64,000 bases of DNA from Pampus argenteus (GCA_036937835.1 CM072878.1:20176001-20240000), one strand, 5' to 3'. Shown: positions 1-12,571, numbered from the stretch's first letter. Program-made: numbers and translations. Notes: generated from the sequence alone by a model not told the origin.

Positions 1-1
1 G

Positions 2-2997
2 GCTGGCTTCAGCAGAGGAGGAATGATGGAAGTCACCAACGACAAGTTCACCATGCAGAACCTGAACGACCGCCTGGCCTCCTACCTGGCCAAGGTGGCA
101 AAGCTGGAGAAGGCCAACGCTGAGCTGGAGCTGAAGATCAGGGAGTTTGTGGAGGGCAGGGTCGGACCCACCACACGAGACTACAGCACCCACTTCACCA
201 CCATCGCAGAGCTGCAGGGAAAGGTGAGGAGGAGGGGCAGCGTGGAAAGAAAACGAGTCAGCAAATGAATCACTATTAAAATTAAAAAATTAAAAATCTG
301 ATTGGGTGGATTAGATTCACTTTTGACATTTCTCATGCACTGTCCCGTTTCATTTTTTTATCTTTTATTTTATTCTTATATCTTTATTCATGCAGTAAAT
401 GCATGTATATAGAGCAACAGGATTATGCTCCATTTAATTTTTATTTCATTATTATTTTCGTTTGAGAGAAACAAAAAGCTGTGTGTACTTACTGGTGTAC
501 TTTGGGGCCTTTTGACCCAACAAGCTTTCATCTTTTTTGTATCTGAAAAGCCACCAGTGATGTCACGTGGTGTTTGATGCTGTTTCAGACGCGGGACTAA
601 TGTCGCAAGGGTGATCTGGTTATGAAATCTTTATTGTTTTTGTCTTCAGATCCAGGAGGCCATCATCGCCAAAGGTACAGTCATACTGAGCATCGACAAC
701 GCCAAGCTGGCTCAGGACGACTTCAGAATGAAGTGAGTCACTCTTTTTTCTCTCACACCAGATGCATTATGCAAAAAAGAAAATTATAAATAACATAAAA
801 TTAAGTACAAATGTGTTTATACTGCAGCTACACTATGTAGGGAATAGACAGGACGTCTAATCTATACAGACTATGCAATCCTCTCCAAATTAGAAACAAG
901 TGAGAAAAACTAGAATACAAACTAGAAAACAATTACATGATATAATGTGTTTAAAAATCTTAATTTTTGGATCATAAGGCTGTCTCTGACTCTTAAGATA
1001 AAACACAAATACATGTAGCAGAACAGCAGCAGGATTATAATCAGCAGCACTGCTCCCTCTGCAGGCGGCTCTGGGAACTGCAGCAGGTGGATCTGAACCT
1101 GAAAACACCTGAACTGACCTTTAACAGTCCAGAAACATTAACTGACATCCTCATTATTAAATAATTATTCTGTTGAAATAGAATACGGGATCAAAAAGAT
1201 TTTGAGTTTGTTAAATTATATTCAAAAATTACTTCCAAGCCTGTAACTGTAAATATGAAACGTTTCATTTATTATTTATGAGGACAACACACATTAATAG
1301 AATTGGTGTGTGAATGTTTAGCAAAAATTGTGCGATTAGTTGTGAACTTACACATTTTTGTCCTGCTTTTGGCAGTAAACTATCTTTATACTCATACATA
1401 CATGAAAATAATACCAACAAGCTTTACAATGAGACCAATAGAACAAAAGCAAACCAGTAAAGTAAAATTATACATACTATGAGAATATTGAACATTGAAC
1501 ATAAAACCAACAACTAGAGTTGTGGACATGTACAATACAATTTAAAAAAAATAATTTAGATTCAGATTTACAAACTGTGATATACAAGCACAGACCCAAA
1601 ATCTATTTATTTATTCTTTTGAGCCATGTTTTATCCCATCCTGTTACCCGTCTGCAGGTTTGAGAACGAGCTGTCAATGCGTCAGTCAGTGGAGGCCGAC
1701 ACCGCCGGGCTAAAGATGCTGCTAGGAGAACTGGGCATGGCCAAGACCGACCTGAGCATGCAGATCGAGAGTCTGAAGGATGAGCTGGCAACCATGAAGC
1801 AGAACCACGAGGAGGTGCGCTCTAATAGTGAAAAACCTTCACAAACTAAACAAAAGTCTATTTTTGAGTGTTACTGTTGCTTAATGTCATGTTTGGAATA
1901 GAAATCTGCTGACATGTCATAGAATCACTTGATAAATCGGTGACCGAGCACTGCCTCTGTCCTCCCACAGGACCTGGTGTCCATGAGATCTCAGATGACC
2001 GGCCAGGTGAACGTGGAGGTGGACGCAGCTCCACAGGACGACCTCAACAAGGTCATGGAGGACATCAGAGAACACTACCAGACCATCACTGCCAAGAACA
2101 GCAGAGATCTGGAGTCGTGGTTCCAGACAAAGGTGAGAAATAAAACCGGACTCCCACAGATCAGTTTGTCTTTGATGTGTCTCGGTGACATGCTCCTCTT
2201 CCTCCCCTCAGGCCGAGGTCATCAATAAGGAAGTGGTGACCACAGAGGCGACACTGAAATCGTCGACCATGGAGGTGAAGGACGTGAAGACTCAGTGTCA
2301 GGGTCTGGAGATCGAGCTCCAGTCACAGCTCAGTATGGTACGAACATATTTAAGTGTTAAAACACATCTGTGTTGTGTCAATGGTTTTAAATATTGTGTG
2401 TTGCTAAACAGAATCCCAGGTGAGACAATGATAATGACACCTTGGGATCCGCCTGATTGTTTTTGTGTAGCTGGATGTGTATCATCACATCCATCCATCC
2501 ATATGTCTCTAACCTGTATGTCTCCTGCAGAAAGCGTCTCTTGAAGCCACCCTGGTTGAAATCCAGAACCGTTACGCAATGCAGATGAGTGGCTACCAGA
2601 TGCAGGTGAGCAGCCTGGAGGAACAGCTGGCTCACCTGAGAGCAGACCTGGAAAATCAGGGACAAGCTTACCAGATACTGCTGGACATCAAGACCCGGCT
2701 GGAGATGGAGATCGCTGAGTACAGGAGGCTGATGGACGGAGGAGCAGATGGGTAAGATGAGACCACATCTGTGGATGGATCTGAACAGCAACACCTACCT
2801 GTCGTCTCTCTGATGGATGATAAAAACCACTTTATGCTTCCTTTTATCACTCAATATAAAATATTCAACAATTAATTAATCACTAACATGTCCCTCTTTC
2901 CTTCTCATCTAGATCTTCAATGTCATCCACCACCATCACCACCACCACCACCATCACCAACAAAGCCATCGATGAGCTGATCGAAAAGACCTTGTGA
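2..2997 (+). CDS. type I keratin (intermediate filament), 3' seven exons, 5'-partial
   Basis: Type I (acidic) keratins pair with type II keratins to build cytoplasmic intermediate filaments in epithelia. Visible coding exons are 2-223, 650-732, 1658-1814, 1971-2132, 2212-2337, 2531-2751 and 2913-2997. All have GT/AG junctions and matching phases, and they give 351 residues. Internal exons of 83, 157, 162, 126 and 221 bp are the standard type I keratin sizes. The first exon carries the helix-initiation motif ([17 protein letters not shown]) and exon 6 ends the rod with [18 protein letters not shown]. This looks closer to the K13/K14/K15 branch ([13 protein letters not shown]) than to K18. The rod end differs from the usual YRRLLEGE. 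The tail is short and Thr-rich, ending [10 protein letters not shown]. The start codon and head domain lie upstream of the window. The family is certain; the exact orthologue is not. Confidence 0.95.
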
Positions 2998-3180
2998 GAC
3001 CAATCACCTGTCTGTCTGGCCGGGGGGCTAATCTCACCCTATCAATGCTGAATCAGACCTCTGAAGCTCTTCTGTCACATCAAACTCATCTTCTGCTGTC
3101 ATTTTAACGGCAGTCAGGGCAAAGATTGTGAAACTATGACAGGAAAACAGATGTTTACAGCTGCATCAACAAACTCAACC

Positions 3181-3207
3181 AATAAAACTCGACTAAAATC
3201 AAATAAA
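3181..3207 (+). promoter_or_regulatory. keratin polyadenylation signals
   Basis: Two AATAAA hexamers (3181-3186 and 3202-3207) lie 184 and 205 bases after the keratin stop codon and fit a short 3' UTR. The cleavage site itself is not visible. Confidence 0.7.
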
Positions 3208-3284
3208 ACTGTCTGAGTGTTTGTGAAGAAAAACATCTCAAAGTAAAACGTGTCTTTAAAAATTTTACTGGGGAAAACAGTAAA

Positions 3285-3605
3285 ACTTGTTTTACAGGTT
3301 ACTCAAGTACACTACACACTACTACACTACTTTATACTTCCCTCTACTACATGTCAGAGGTACATCTAGTACTTTCTACATGTCAGAGGTACATCTAGTA
3401 CTTTCTACTCCACTACATTTATCTGACAGCTTTAGTTACTGTTCAGATGCAGATTTGACTCAATGGATAATATAAGAAGCTTTTAAAATCCAACACATTG
3501 TTAAAGATGAAACCAGTGGTTTCAACCTTTTAGTCTTTTGATGAAAACAGATTTGTGTATCAGAACTCAGATTTATCTGGTGACCCTTTAGGGGGGCAAT
3601 TTCCC
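3285..3605 (+). mobile_element. percomorph-type MITE fragment (copy 1 of the 47-bp-satellite family)
   Basis: It begins with an 'actcaagtac' end and runs through a 'catgtcagaggtacatctag' duplication, a block around 3437-3530 and a 'ggtgaccctttagggggg' block. The 3437-3530 block recurs inverted at 35815-35905 and direct at 36879-36953. The last block matches 10470-10500. It is a partial, non-coding copy without its satellite array. Confidence 0.7.
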
Positions 3606-4063
3606 GCCGCCAAAAAGGCATCAGCTGGTGGATACAAATTAAAACTGTTTTAACCCTCACTCAAGTTAGCGGAGGGCTAACAGGAAGTTAGCAGCCTCAG
3701 CTGGCCGACAGGAAGTAGATTTTTTTTAGCTTCACGCCACCACTGAGCGACTGTCATAGGAATGAACCAGTGCCTGTCTCTGACGCTGTATCCAGTTATT
3801 TATAAATCGATACTACACCAGCACTGTAAGGCAGCGTGTATGAAGCCTGAGAGGCGAAACCCAGGGATAAGAGAGTCCCTCAAACACAAAACAGAAAGAC
3901 AGACCAGGAAGTGCCATTAGTTTCTTTAATAAGTCATTTTCCAGTACAAGATGCTGCATCACTTTGTCTTTTTTGCTGCCGTTTTTTTTTTTTTGATTAA
4001 ATCTTATTTAGGAATGACATTATTAATAGAAGATTTGTACACAGTGAGCGATCTGGACGAGGG

Positions 4064-4065
<2 letters not shown>

Positions 4066-4128
<63 letters not shown>
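4066..4128 (+). repeat. (GT)n followed by a 31-base poly-G run
   Basis: A GT dinucleotide tract runs directly into an uninterrupted G homopolymer at 4098-4128, an unusual composition for vertebrate DNA. Confidence 0.95.
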
Positions 4129-4129
<1 letters not shown>

Positions 4130-5574
4130 AATTGTGCTGATGTGTTTGGTCCTGATACTGAAAACTGAGTCAGCAGATTGTGACATGAAGATGCTGGAAT
4201 GATTTTAACTATATATCCAAAGGAATGTCGACTCAGCTGATTATCACCTCGAGAAAATAAAAACAATCACTGTGATGTGGCCTGATCAAACAATATTGAT
4301 CAATAAAAAATATCAAAATACCAGATTCTTAACAGTAACAGACCTGCGAGCACCCAAAGCTGTAAATAAAACACTGGTAAACTGGCTCATAGTAACATCC
4401 TCACACACTCTTTACTGTCCTGGAGTCTGAGCCGTGACCCCGGGTCCCAAAAGCATCTTAAGGCGAACGTGATCAATCCGTTTCCCAAAAGGATTGTGAC
4501 TTCAGAAGAAATAATTGTAGTTTAACAATTAACGAGTCCTAAAGCTGCAACAGGAACTAAAATCATGTTTCACTAAAGTTTTGTTCATTTTTAAATCTCT
4601 ACTTTTATCACTGATATTTGTTACAGTTTTTTATATTTTATTTTGAACGTTTATTGTCTGCATTTTTTCTGCTGTTCAGTGTAGCTAACTATTAGTTTCA
4701 TTATCAGTTAATCTGATAGTGTTCTCAAATAATCGATTGTTTGGTCCATAAAAAGAAAACACGTGGATCAGTGATACCCAGAGCTCAAGATGACGTCCTC
4801 ACATGACTCGTTTTACCGTCAGAGAGGATTAACGAAACCAGAAAATATTCACACCTAATTAATAAGTCAAGTCAGGAAACGATGCAACACATAAATAATC
4901 CTGTAGATATCAGCCTCAGTGTTTACTCTCCTACAGTTGATCAGAGCTGTATGAAGCTAATGCTAACACTTCCTACTGCTGTTGCTTCAAATTAAAAGAC
5001 TTTAACTGGTGGAGACACAAGGTGGCTTTTATTGTGAAGCAGCAACAGGAAACACTGATTGCGATCAATCAATATCTACAGACGTTGAATGTTTTAAATC
5101 ACACCTGTTGCCACAGTAACCACAGACTGAAATCTTCAGGATTATAACCTGGATCATAGATTGTTTACTTTGATTTTCTAACAGTTCAAAGTATAAAATT
5201 ATTTTTATGTCATTTCCAACATTTACACTGTTTATGTATTTTTAATACATTTTGTATGAAGGGTTAAATGTGCCATTTTAAAGAGTGTTTGTCACGCTGC
5301 TTGTGTGCTTGCAGCTTTGGGAAACTGTTTAGGTTTAAGGGCGCTTGTAAAAAAAACGAAAAACTTGAACCTCTACGATCGATTGTTATCAGGAGACCCG
5401 GTCGGTCCGGAGCTGCTGGTCTGATTCTTTACAAAAACATGAAGTACTCAAACCTGGTCTCTGAAGTATTTGTGCTCTGTATCAGAAAGTACTCCTCACA
5501 TTAAAGTACTGCAACTCAGTTTGACACTTACAAAACACACATACAGACACTTGCATAAGAGCAAATCAGTCAGT

Positions 5575-5581
5575 GTATATA

Positions 5582-5627
<46 letters not shown>
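5575..5627 (+). repeat. (TA)n then (CA)n microsatellite
   Basis: An alternating TA tract is followed by a CA dinucleotide run, visible directly in the sequence. Confidence 0.9.
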
Positions 5628-5629
<2 letters not shown>

Positions 5630-5763
5630 ATATAATGTAAAAGAGCACAAAAAGGTATGAAAATGTAAGAAAAATTCATAAGGAAAAAATTCATATATAG
5701 TATTTATAAAAAAGAGGAATAATACTTTGTTGTTCCAGGAGGTTAAAGGGTGTGGAGTCTGTT

Positions 5764-8700
5764 TTAGCTACTGTCACTGCCTGCACTGCTGCTGCTGCCG
5801 TCGCCATTGCTGCTGCCGTCGCCATTGCTGCTGGTGCTCGCCGTGTCCGCCCGCTCTCGTTTGTGGATCTGCTCATGTGCTTTGAGGTGACCTGACTGGC
5901 TGAAAGACTTCCCGCAATGAGGGCAGGCGTACGGCCGCTCCCCCGTGTGGATCTGCTGGTGAGCCTTCAGGTGGCCGAGGCGGCCGAAGCTCTTGCCGCA
6001 CTGCGTGCAGCCGAACGGCCGCTCGCCTGTGTGGATCTTCTCATGAGTTTTTAACACGCCGGAGTTGCTGAAAGTCTTGCCGCACTGCGAGCAGGTGAAG
6101 GGCTTCTCACCCGTGTGGATCTGCACGTGGTTGTGGTAGCTCGTCTCCTTGGTAAAGCTCTTGCCGCAGTGCTGGCAGCAGAACGGCCGCTCGCCCGTGT
6201 GGCTCAGCTGGTGAGCTTTCAGCTCCTTTGACTGGCCAAAACTCTTCCCGCAGGTGACGCAGATAAACGGCCGCTCGCCTGTGTGAAGCCGCTGGTGAGA
6301 TCGCAGGTCGTCGGCCTTGGTGAAGCCTTTGGGACAATGCGCGCACACGTACGGCTTCTGGCCTGTATGGATCAGCTGGTGCCGTTTGAGGTTGCCGGCC
6401 TGGCCGAAGCTCTTGCCGCACTGCGAGCAAGTGTATGGCCGCTCGCCGGTGTGGATACGTTGGTGTGTTTTGAGGTTCCCTAGCGTGCTGAAGTTCTTCC
6501 CGCACTGTGTGCAGGAGAAAGGCTTCTCACCTTGCATGTTGCGAGGTTTCCTCGCTGTTGGGTTTTGTGTTTTGGTTGTGATGACCAGACTCCCGCCTCC
6601 CTGTCCAGCCGCCGTCACATCAGCTGACATCTTCCCTACCTCAGCTGGCTGCAGCTCATACAGTGTCCCGCCTCCAAACTCTGGGTCCAGTTTGCCCATG
6701 CTGTCCATCAGCACGGCGTCGGGCCGCAACTTGTTGAGCTCAGTGCGGAGCTCGGCCATGTGGATTGACTCCAGGCCGTTGTGCTGCAGGTGGCCGGACA
6801 TAGTGTTGCATTCTGGGTACTCAGACTTCAGGGAGCCCAGCTCTGTGGTGTAGTAACACTGCAGGTCCACGTGGTGGTCCGACTTGATGTACTCCAGCGT
6901 ATCCGTCACCTGCAACGATTAACCAGCTGCAATCAGTGAGGACGCTCCAACATGGTATTCATCGAGTCAATCACACAAACACAAAAACTAAATCTGTTGC
7001 CTAAAAACTATTAGAAACATGTCACAGCGCTGCTGTCACATGTTCCTTCATCATGAAGAGTTTGGTCACGTTAGTTTGTTTAGATCATAACAGAGATTGT
7101 GTTTTCAGTCATGTGCAGTAACACGTTACAGCTTCACTAGCCCATAGTGCTACAGATCACATGATCACAACCTCTGTACTTTGTCCTGAAGGTCTGAGAC
7201 ACTAAGAACGTCGTACCCAAACTCTTCCTGATGAAGGATCATGTGACCCAGTGCAGCGCTGCGGCTCACTGACGTATTTCTGGACAACAACATAGGAAGA
7301 AGATGCATCAGATCTTCATAAAACACATAATACTCGTTAGTCGATCAGTTCATTGATTGTTTGATTTGAGATTTGTTGACAAAAAAAAAAAGCAGAAAAA
7401 CACCAAATTTATTTAACAGGATACTCACTATTAAATAATTCTGTCTTCTGTGATGTTGCATATGTGTCCTGCGCCTCAAACAAACATTTATTTAAATCAT
7501 AGAAATAAACATAACCAACCAAAAAATAAAGAAAGAAAAAAAAACATCCAACGATCACACTTTTCTTACCGTCTGTGCATCTATCTCACACAGAGGAGAA
7601 CCCATGGTCATAGGCTCAAAACATAGCTTCACCGGCCACCGTTTTCCTACACATATATCTTACACAAGACAGAGTTGCACAACCGTGCCACGAGGGAGTA
7701 GTAAGACGTTAGATAAAGATACGTGCTGTTGGCTTCCTGACTTACTTTAAAAAAGACGAGATAAACGGAGAGAGAAGTCGTTTTTCGATTACATGGTACC
7801 TTGCTTTTGGAATCAGGTACTTCCCTGGATGTATCAGACTGGTCACAACCAGGAGATACTCTCGCATCGATTTAAGACCAATTTAGGACAAGGGGATGAT
7901 ATCTTTCTTTGTATGACAACGCTAAAAGTAAGGGGTTTGTTACTGATTTGTTTAAAAAAGATGAGAAACAGAGAGCGCAAGCTGAGAGAGACATCACTGG
8001 GTTAAATAATTATCATAAACAACTAGTTGACTAATGGCTTGAACTAACGACTAGTGGTCTTTGGTCTGAGGCAGCGCTCATTATAGAATAATCAATGAAA
8101 GGAAAACTTTTTAAAATTTTGTAGACTAGTATGTCATAGTTTTCAGATACATTATCAAGACATATGAATATAATAAAACAAAAACAAAGTACACGTTTTG
8201 TATTAATTCTATTGTACATTTTATGTACCACTTTTATATGCAGTATGTTGCTGCTGAAATAAATCCCAAAATGTCTGATTGACATGTGATGTGCATTGTT
8301 TTCATAAATATGAATAAATAAATAAATGAATAAATATGTGAACTCACAACACTGAAAAGCTTCAGGATACCGAGGTACACTACACTTTGTAAGACAGTGT
8401 TTGTTCATGATCTTAAGATCTGAAGACACATTGAGCTCAGACTGGATTCTACAGCAGGACAAGGAGACATTATCAAACATCATCATTAAAACGGTCACAT
8501 CAACTACATCACAAGAAACATCAGGTGACAGCAGAGAAAACACTGAAGCATGCCTGAACGAACCCAACCAACACTGCAGGTGGTGCAAGTGCATTCTGGG
8601 ATACTGGTTGTCCCAAATCCACACGAATCAGCTCCGATGTAGGGGAAATCCTGCGGTGGCTGAACACGGCAAACAAGCCTCCCGAAAGACCATGAAGACG

Positions 8701-9544
8701 TGTCGGTATCTCCCAGTCAATCCAACAGGCTGCTAAATTAGCCAGTTTAGCTAGTTCTTGATGCTAGAAATGGCTAATCTTTGCCATTTATTAACAACTG
8801 TCAATACGCATGACCATTACACACCATCACTGCAGTGATATCTCAGTCATCAAGCGTCAGGGGGATGATCAGTGATTCGTTTTATAGTGCTCATATTGAA
8901 ACACACTTTACAAACAACTTCACAATTTAGAATAAAACAGAAAGATTACTGACATGAGACATTTGAGGACGTCGTCTTGTGCTTTTAGAAAAACGGATCC
9001 ACATTTTTTCACCATTTACTGACATTTTAAACATCAAACTAGTAACGAGTGAAGAGTAGCTGTGAACGTGTTTTACCTGAGAGATGTAGTCAAACACCGA
9101 GCTGGGCTCGTAGTGCGACTTGTAGTCCAGCTCTGTACCCTCCGGGTGGTGGAATGGGCCCAGGTGGTGGTTTCCGTGGTGACCGTGATGCTCAGACTTG
9201 ATGTAGTCCAAGCCGCTGATTTCCATCTTGATCTGGTCCTGGCCCAGCTCGGCGGTGGACAGCGGCTGGATCTCCGACAGATCAACGGTCCGAATGGGCT
9301 CCAAGTCTCCGTCCTCCGGTTCGCTCTTCACGCACGGCAGCATCACCAGCGGCTCCACAATCTCCGCCGCCAGCGAGCTGAGCGTTGGCGTGGGGCAGTC
9401 TGCAGAGAGGAGGGCCAGTGCTGGGGCCGAGGCGGCGGGCCCCGGGCCACAGTCCACTTGCAGGGAGGTGTCCAGAGGCGGGGGCGAGGGCCCGCACTCG
9501 GGGGGCAACCCAAGACTCAAACACTCAGTCTCCAAGTCTGTCAT
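5764..9544 (-). CDS. eight-finger C2H2 zinc-finger protein, two coding exons
   Basis: Probably a nuclear sequence-specific DNA-binding factor. Coding exons are 9544-9077 (156 codons from [13 protein letters not shown]) and 6909-5764, joined in phase 0 by a GT/AG intron, giving 537 residues. Eight intact C2H2 fingers span residues 289-505, separated mostly by TGERP/TGEKP linkers. No KRAB, SCAN or BTB domain is seen. The N-terminal 280 residues are acidic and Pro/Ser-rich with five psi-K-x-E/D motifs (VKSE 72, IKME 105, IKSE 115, IKSD 164, LKSE 183), suggesting SUMO control. The C-terminus is a Ser/Asn/Gly/Asp-rich tail. I chose the ATG at 9544 because the reading frame upstream has no other ATG before the leader acceptor near 9801. 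Orthologue not identified. The intron holds an unassigned retroelement-like scrap near 7780-8030. Confidence 0.92.
6910..9076 (-). other. intron of the eight-finger gene
   Basis: The donor after CAG (GTAAAA) and the acceptor TTGCAG bound a 2.17 kb AT-rich intron. Around 7930-8025 the plus strand can be read as a short Lys/Glu-rich peptide with no recognisable domain. Nothing else is evident. Confidence 0.85.
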
Positions 9545-9801
9545 GGTGAGGGGCGGAGCTACTCCTCCGCACAGCACTCTGATTCAACACCTGATGTAGA
9601 GCTGAGGTTATAAACTCTACCCTCCTCCTCCTCCTCCTCCTGTCCTTCCTCCCGCTCCCCCCTCTGCTGCCGAGGCTGAAACTGTCCTGAGAGAGGAGGA
9701 GCCGGCAGGTAGGGGGCGTGTCCCTGAGTGTCTACGCTGGGAATCCAACAACAATAGGTGCTGCTGATGTCACCACCCACACCTGATTGGGACCAGCCTG
9801 C
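9545..9801 (-). other. 5' leader of the eight-finger gene's first coding exon
   Basis: A CTGTCTCTGCAG acceptor on the minus strand near 9801 begins an exon that runs into the ATG at 9544. The leader includes a GAG-rich (plus strand CTC) stretch. It implies at least one upstream non-coding exon. Confidence 0.55.
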
Positions 9802-10454
9802 AGAGACAGACAGGTGAGATGGAAGTTCAGTAACAGTCAGATGCCTCCAGTAACATTAGGATGCAGCAAAGATTAGACAGAGACTATCTGGCGTTGCAGT
9901 GCTGAATAAATTAAATATACGTTGTGTCTCAACTGAAAACACAAGGATCATGATTATTATGTGTGGAAACAATATTTTCCTCAAATCAAATCCTCATTTT
10001 TTGGAGTTCAAAACATGACAGGTTATTCGCTAATTCACAGCGAGTGAGCAGTTGGTGATGCATCCATCATGTGACTGCCGCCGGATAAAAAGTAAATAAA
10101 CAGTAAAACTCTAATTTCTCGTCATAGTTTATCTCCTCTCCTGAGCGCTCTGTGTGTGTGCGCTGCAGCGGAGCAGAGGAAGTACTTGCATTGACCATAA
10201 CTCATTACATTACTGTACTGTAGGTGCAATGAAAGCTTCACTAGTAAAAAGCCACTAAGATGGTCAAACATGTCTGACACGGTGAAAGAGCAACTGCGGC
10301 CGATTTACTGGACAACTTTAATTATAACTATAAATGTGGACTGTAATAAAACGGTGGTGCTAGCTAGCCATGCTAAAGGAGAAAAAGCACCAGGATGCTC
10401 CTGCTGCTACTTTTAGGATTTTAATCCCATTATTTTTATTATTATTCATTAATC

Positions 10455-11336
10455 ATCTCACGACCCCTCAGATTCATCTGGTGACCCTTTGGAGGGCCCC
10501 GACCCCTAGGTTGGGAACCACTGGACTAAACTAGCTAACTGTATATAAAGTAGTTGAAACTAGCTCCACCTCCAGCAGCTACAACAGTAACATGCTGCTC
10601 TAACACTGATGCTTCAGTATTAATAATATAATGATGTCATATATAATAATATATCAGTCACTACTGATACTGCAGTACTTTAACTACATCAAGATCACTA
10701 TACTTATGTACTGATACTGCAGTACTTTAACTACATCAAGATCACAATACTTATGTACTGTTACTGCAGTACTTTAACTACATCAAGATCACTATACTTA
10801 TGTACTGTTACTGCAGTACTTTAACTACATCATGATCACTATACTTATGTACTGATACTGCAGTACTTTAACTACATCAAGATCACTATACTTATGTACT
10901 GTTACTGCAGTACTTTAACTACATCATGATCACTATACTTATGTACTGATACTGCAGTACTTTAACTACATCAAGATCACAATACTTATGTACTGTTACT
11001 GCAGTACTTTAACTACATCAATATTACAATACTTATGTACTGTTACTGCAGTACTTTAACTACATCAAGATCACTATACTTATGTACTGTTACTGCAGTA
11101 CTTTAACTACATCAAGATCACTATACTTATGTACTGTTACTGCAGTACTTTAACTACATCAAGATCACAATACTTATGTACTGTTATTGCAGTACTTTAA
11201 CTACATCAAGATCACAGTACTTATGTACTGTTACTGTAGGAGGACTTATCACGCAGGACTTTTACCTGCAATGGAGTATTTTTATATATATGTATTTGTA
11301 CTTAAGTAGAGGATCTGAATACTTCTTCCACTTATG
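10455..11336 (+). mobile_element. MITE copy 2 with internal 47-bp satellite
   Basis: The left part carries the 'gttgggaaccactgg' and 'ctccacctccagcagctac' blocks, which are also found inverted at 57160-57325 and in part at 49321-49427. The centre is a 47-bp tandem array. The right end reads 'gtacttaagtagaggatc' then 'gaatacttcttccac'. That end is the inverse of the left end of copy 3 at about 34690. No coding capacity. The type is familiar from percomorph genomes; the family name would need a repeat library. Confidence 0.85.
10655..11241 (+). repeat. 47-bp satellite array, about 12.5 units
   Basis: Unit: actg(a/t)tactgcagtactttaa followed by ctacatcaagatcac(t/a)atacttatgt. The period is exactly 47 bp (for example 10681 to 10728). 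Units differ at only a few positions. The same unit occurs in reverse orientation at 34783-35383. Confidence 0.97.
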
Positions 11337-12530
11337 ACGAGTACTACTATACTATTCTGGTTGGGAGCCGCAGCGGCCTCCCTGCACACACACGCAGAAA
11401 AGTTAGATGCAGGCCGGCTGGTCTCAGATCTGCAGCCGCTAACGTCAAAAGTACAGACGAAGTTTTCACTTTTACAGAAACAAAAGCGTCCGGAGTTGAT
11501 CCGGATCTGCCGGCTCAGCTCAGACTCTGCAGCTGTGAGGGTGAAAAGTTTCACCGGCTGTGGTTACCTGTCTCCTCAAACACTCAGGTAGCCTTTTCAA
11601 CTCGCCACGCAACCTCTGCACAAACTGCCTGCAAGAATCTGGCGGTGATTTCCCCTCAGAGGATGCCTCGGTGTCGCTGCATGCTCCGCCGAGATTCTCG
11701 CGGCCGAAGTGAAAACTCCTCATGACAAAGGAGGGAGATGCATTTATAGCCGCTTTTCTGGCATACAAAGACAGGGCAAGGTGCCATATCTAGCTAGCTA
11801 GCAGAGCTAGCCAGTGGCCATCTTGTTTATCACACTAACAGCCCGCTAAGCTAACTAGCGGGGCTAGTTGATGTTAGCGTGGGGGAGAAAGTGAGAGTGG
11901 AGCGGGGAGGAGAGGTTCACCTTCTCCGCTGCCTGCTTCACTTTATCGGCATTCAAGCAGGCTGAGTGTCGGCAGCGAGGAGCGGCTGACAGCCGCGACA
12001 CAAAGGAGACAAACTGTGTCAAATTATGAAATCTGTGCGGCCGACGGCGACACGGTGTCTGTCAGAGAGGCAGCGCACAGAAAGCAGGAAACCGAGCGGG
12101 GAACAGCGGCACACACCGCCGAGCAGGCGGGCAACAGCGGCGGCAGAGCGGTACGTTACCTGCGGGTGGTCCGGTTCATGGCTCCACTGCCCGTCACTTG
12201 TAGCTAACTCCGCCGGACCCGCCACGTCCTCCTGGGCAGAACAACCCGCCGCCTCTCCGCCTCTCCTCCCCTCTACCACTGCCTGATCCGCTCTGTGTCC
12301 GTCCTTCCTTCCTACCTTCCTACCTTCCTTCCTTCCTTCCTTCCTACCTTCCTACCTTCCTACCTTCCTACCTCCCACGGTCCTCTTCCCTCTTCGTATT
12401 CCCTCCTTCCTTCTCTCCTTCCCTCCCTCCTTCCTGCCTGCTGGCGGCTCGTGCACGGTAACTACGGCAACGGTAGTAGGTGAGTACCACAGACAGCGTT
12501 CAGTGTCGCGCTCTGTCAAGCTGGCACGCG
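11330..12530 (-). promoter_or_regulatory. CpG-rich promoter region with candidate non-coding first exons
   Basis: GC- and CpG-rich in an otherwise AT-rich setting. On the minus strand two CAG|GTAAC donors (exon ends at 12160 and 11568) fit alternative first exons that would splice to the acceptor near 9801. The exon ending at 12160 contains an ATG at 12179-12177 that, once spliced, would give a short upstream ORF. A plus-strand AG|GTGAGT near 12480 leaves open a divergent transcript. All of this is inference from composition and splice motifs. Confidence 0.5.
12299..12435 (+). repeat. (CCTT/CCTA)n pyrimidine microsatellite
   Basis: Tandem cctt and ccta units with ctcc interruptions lie at the edge of the CpG-rich region. 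Confidence 0.9.
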
Positions 12531-12536
12531 CTCGCC

Positions 12537-12540
12537 ACAT

Positions 12541-12571
<31 letters not shown>

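Larger units (their letters stand above)
3606..5763. other. intergenic; probable 3' UTR of the minus-strand eight-finger gene
   Basis: No coding is recognisable. On the minus strand this stretch follows directly from the stop at 5764. An ATTAAA variant poly(A) hexamer (plus-strand tttaat, 3925-3930) could end a 3' UTR of about 1.8 kb. This is inference; transcript data would be needed. It contains the (GT)n/poly-G tract at 4066-4128 and a (TA)n(CA)n tract near 5575-5627. Confidence 0.4.

Noticed and set aside
6107..6853. Other-frame ORFs across the eight zinc fingers
   Set aside because: Shadows of the finger-coding exon.
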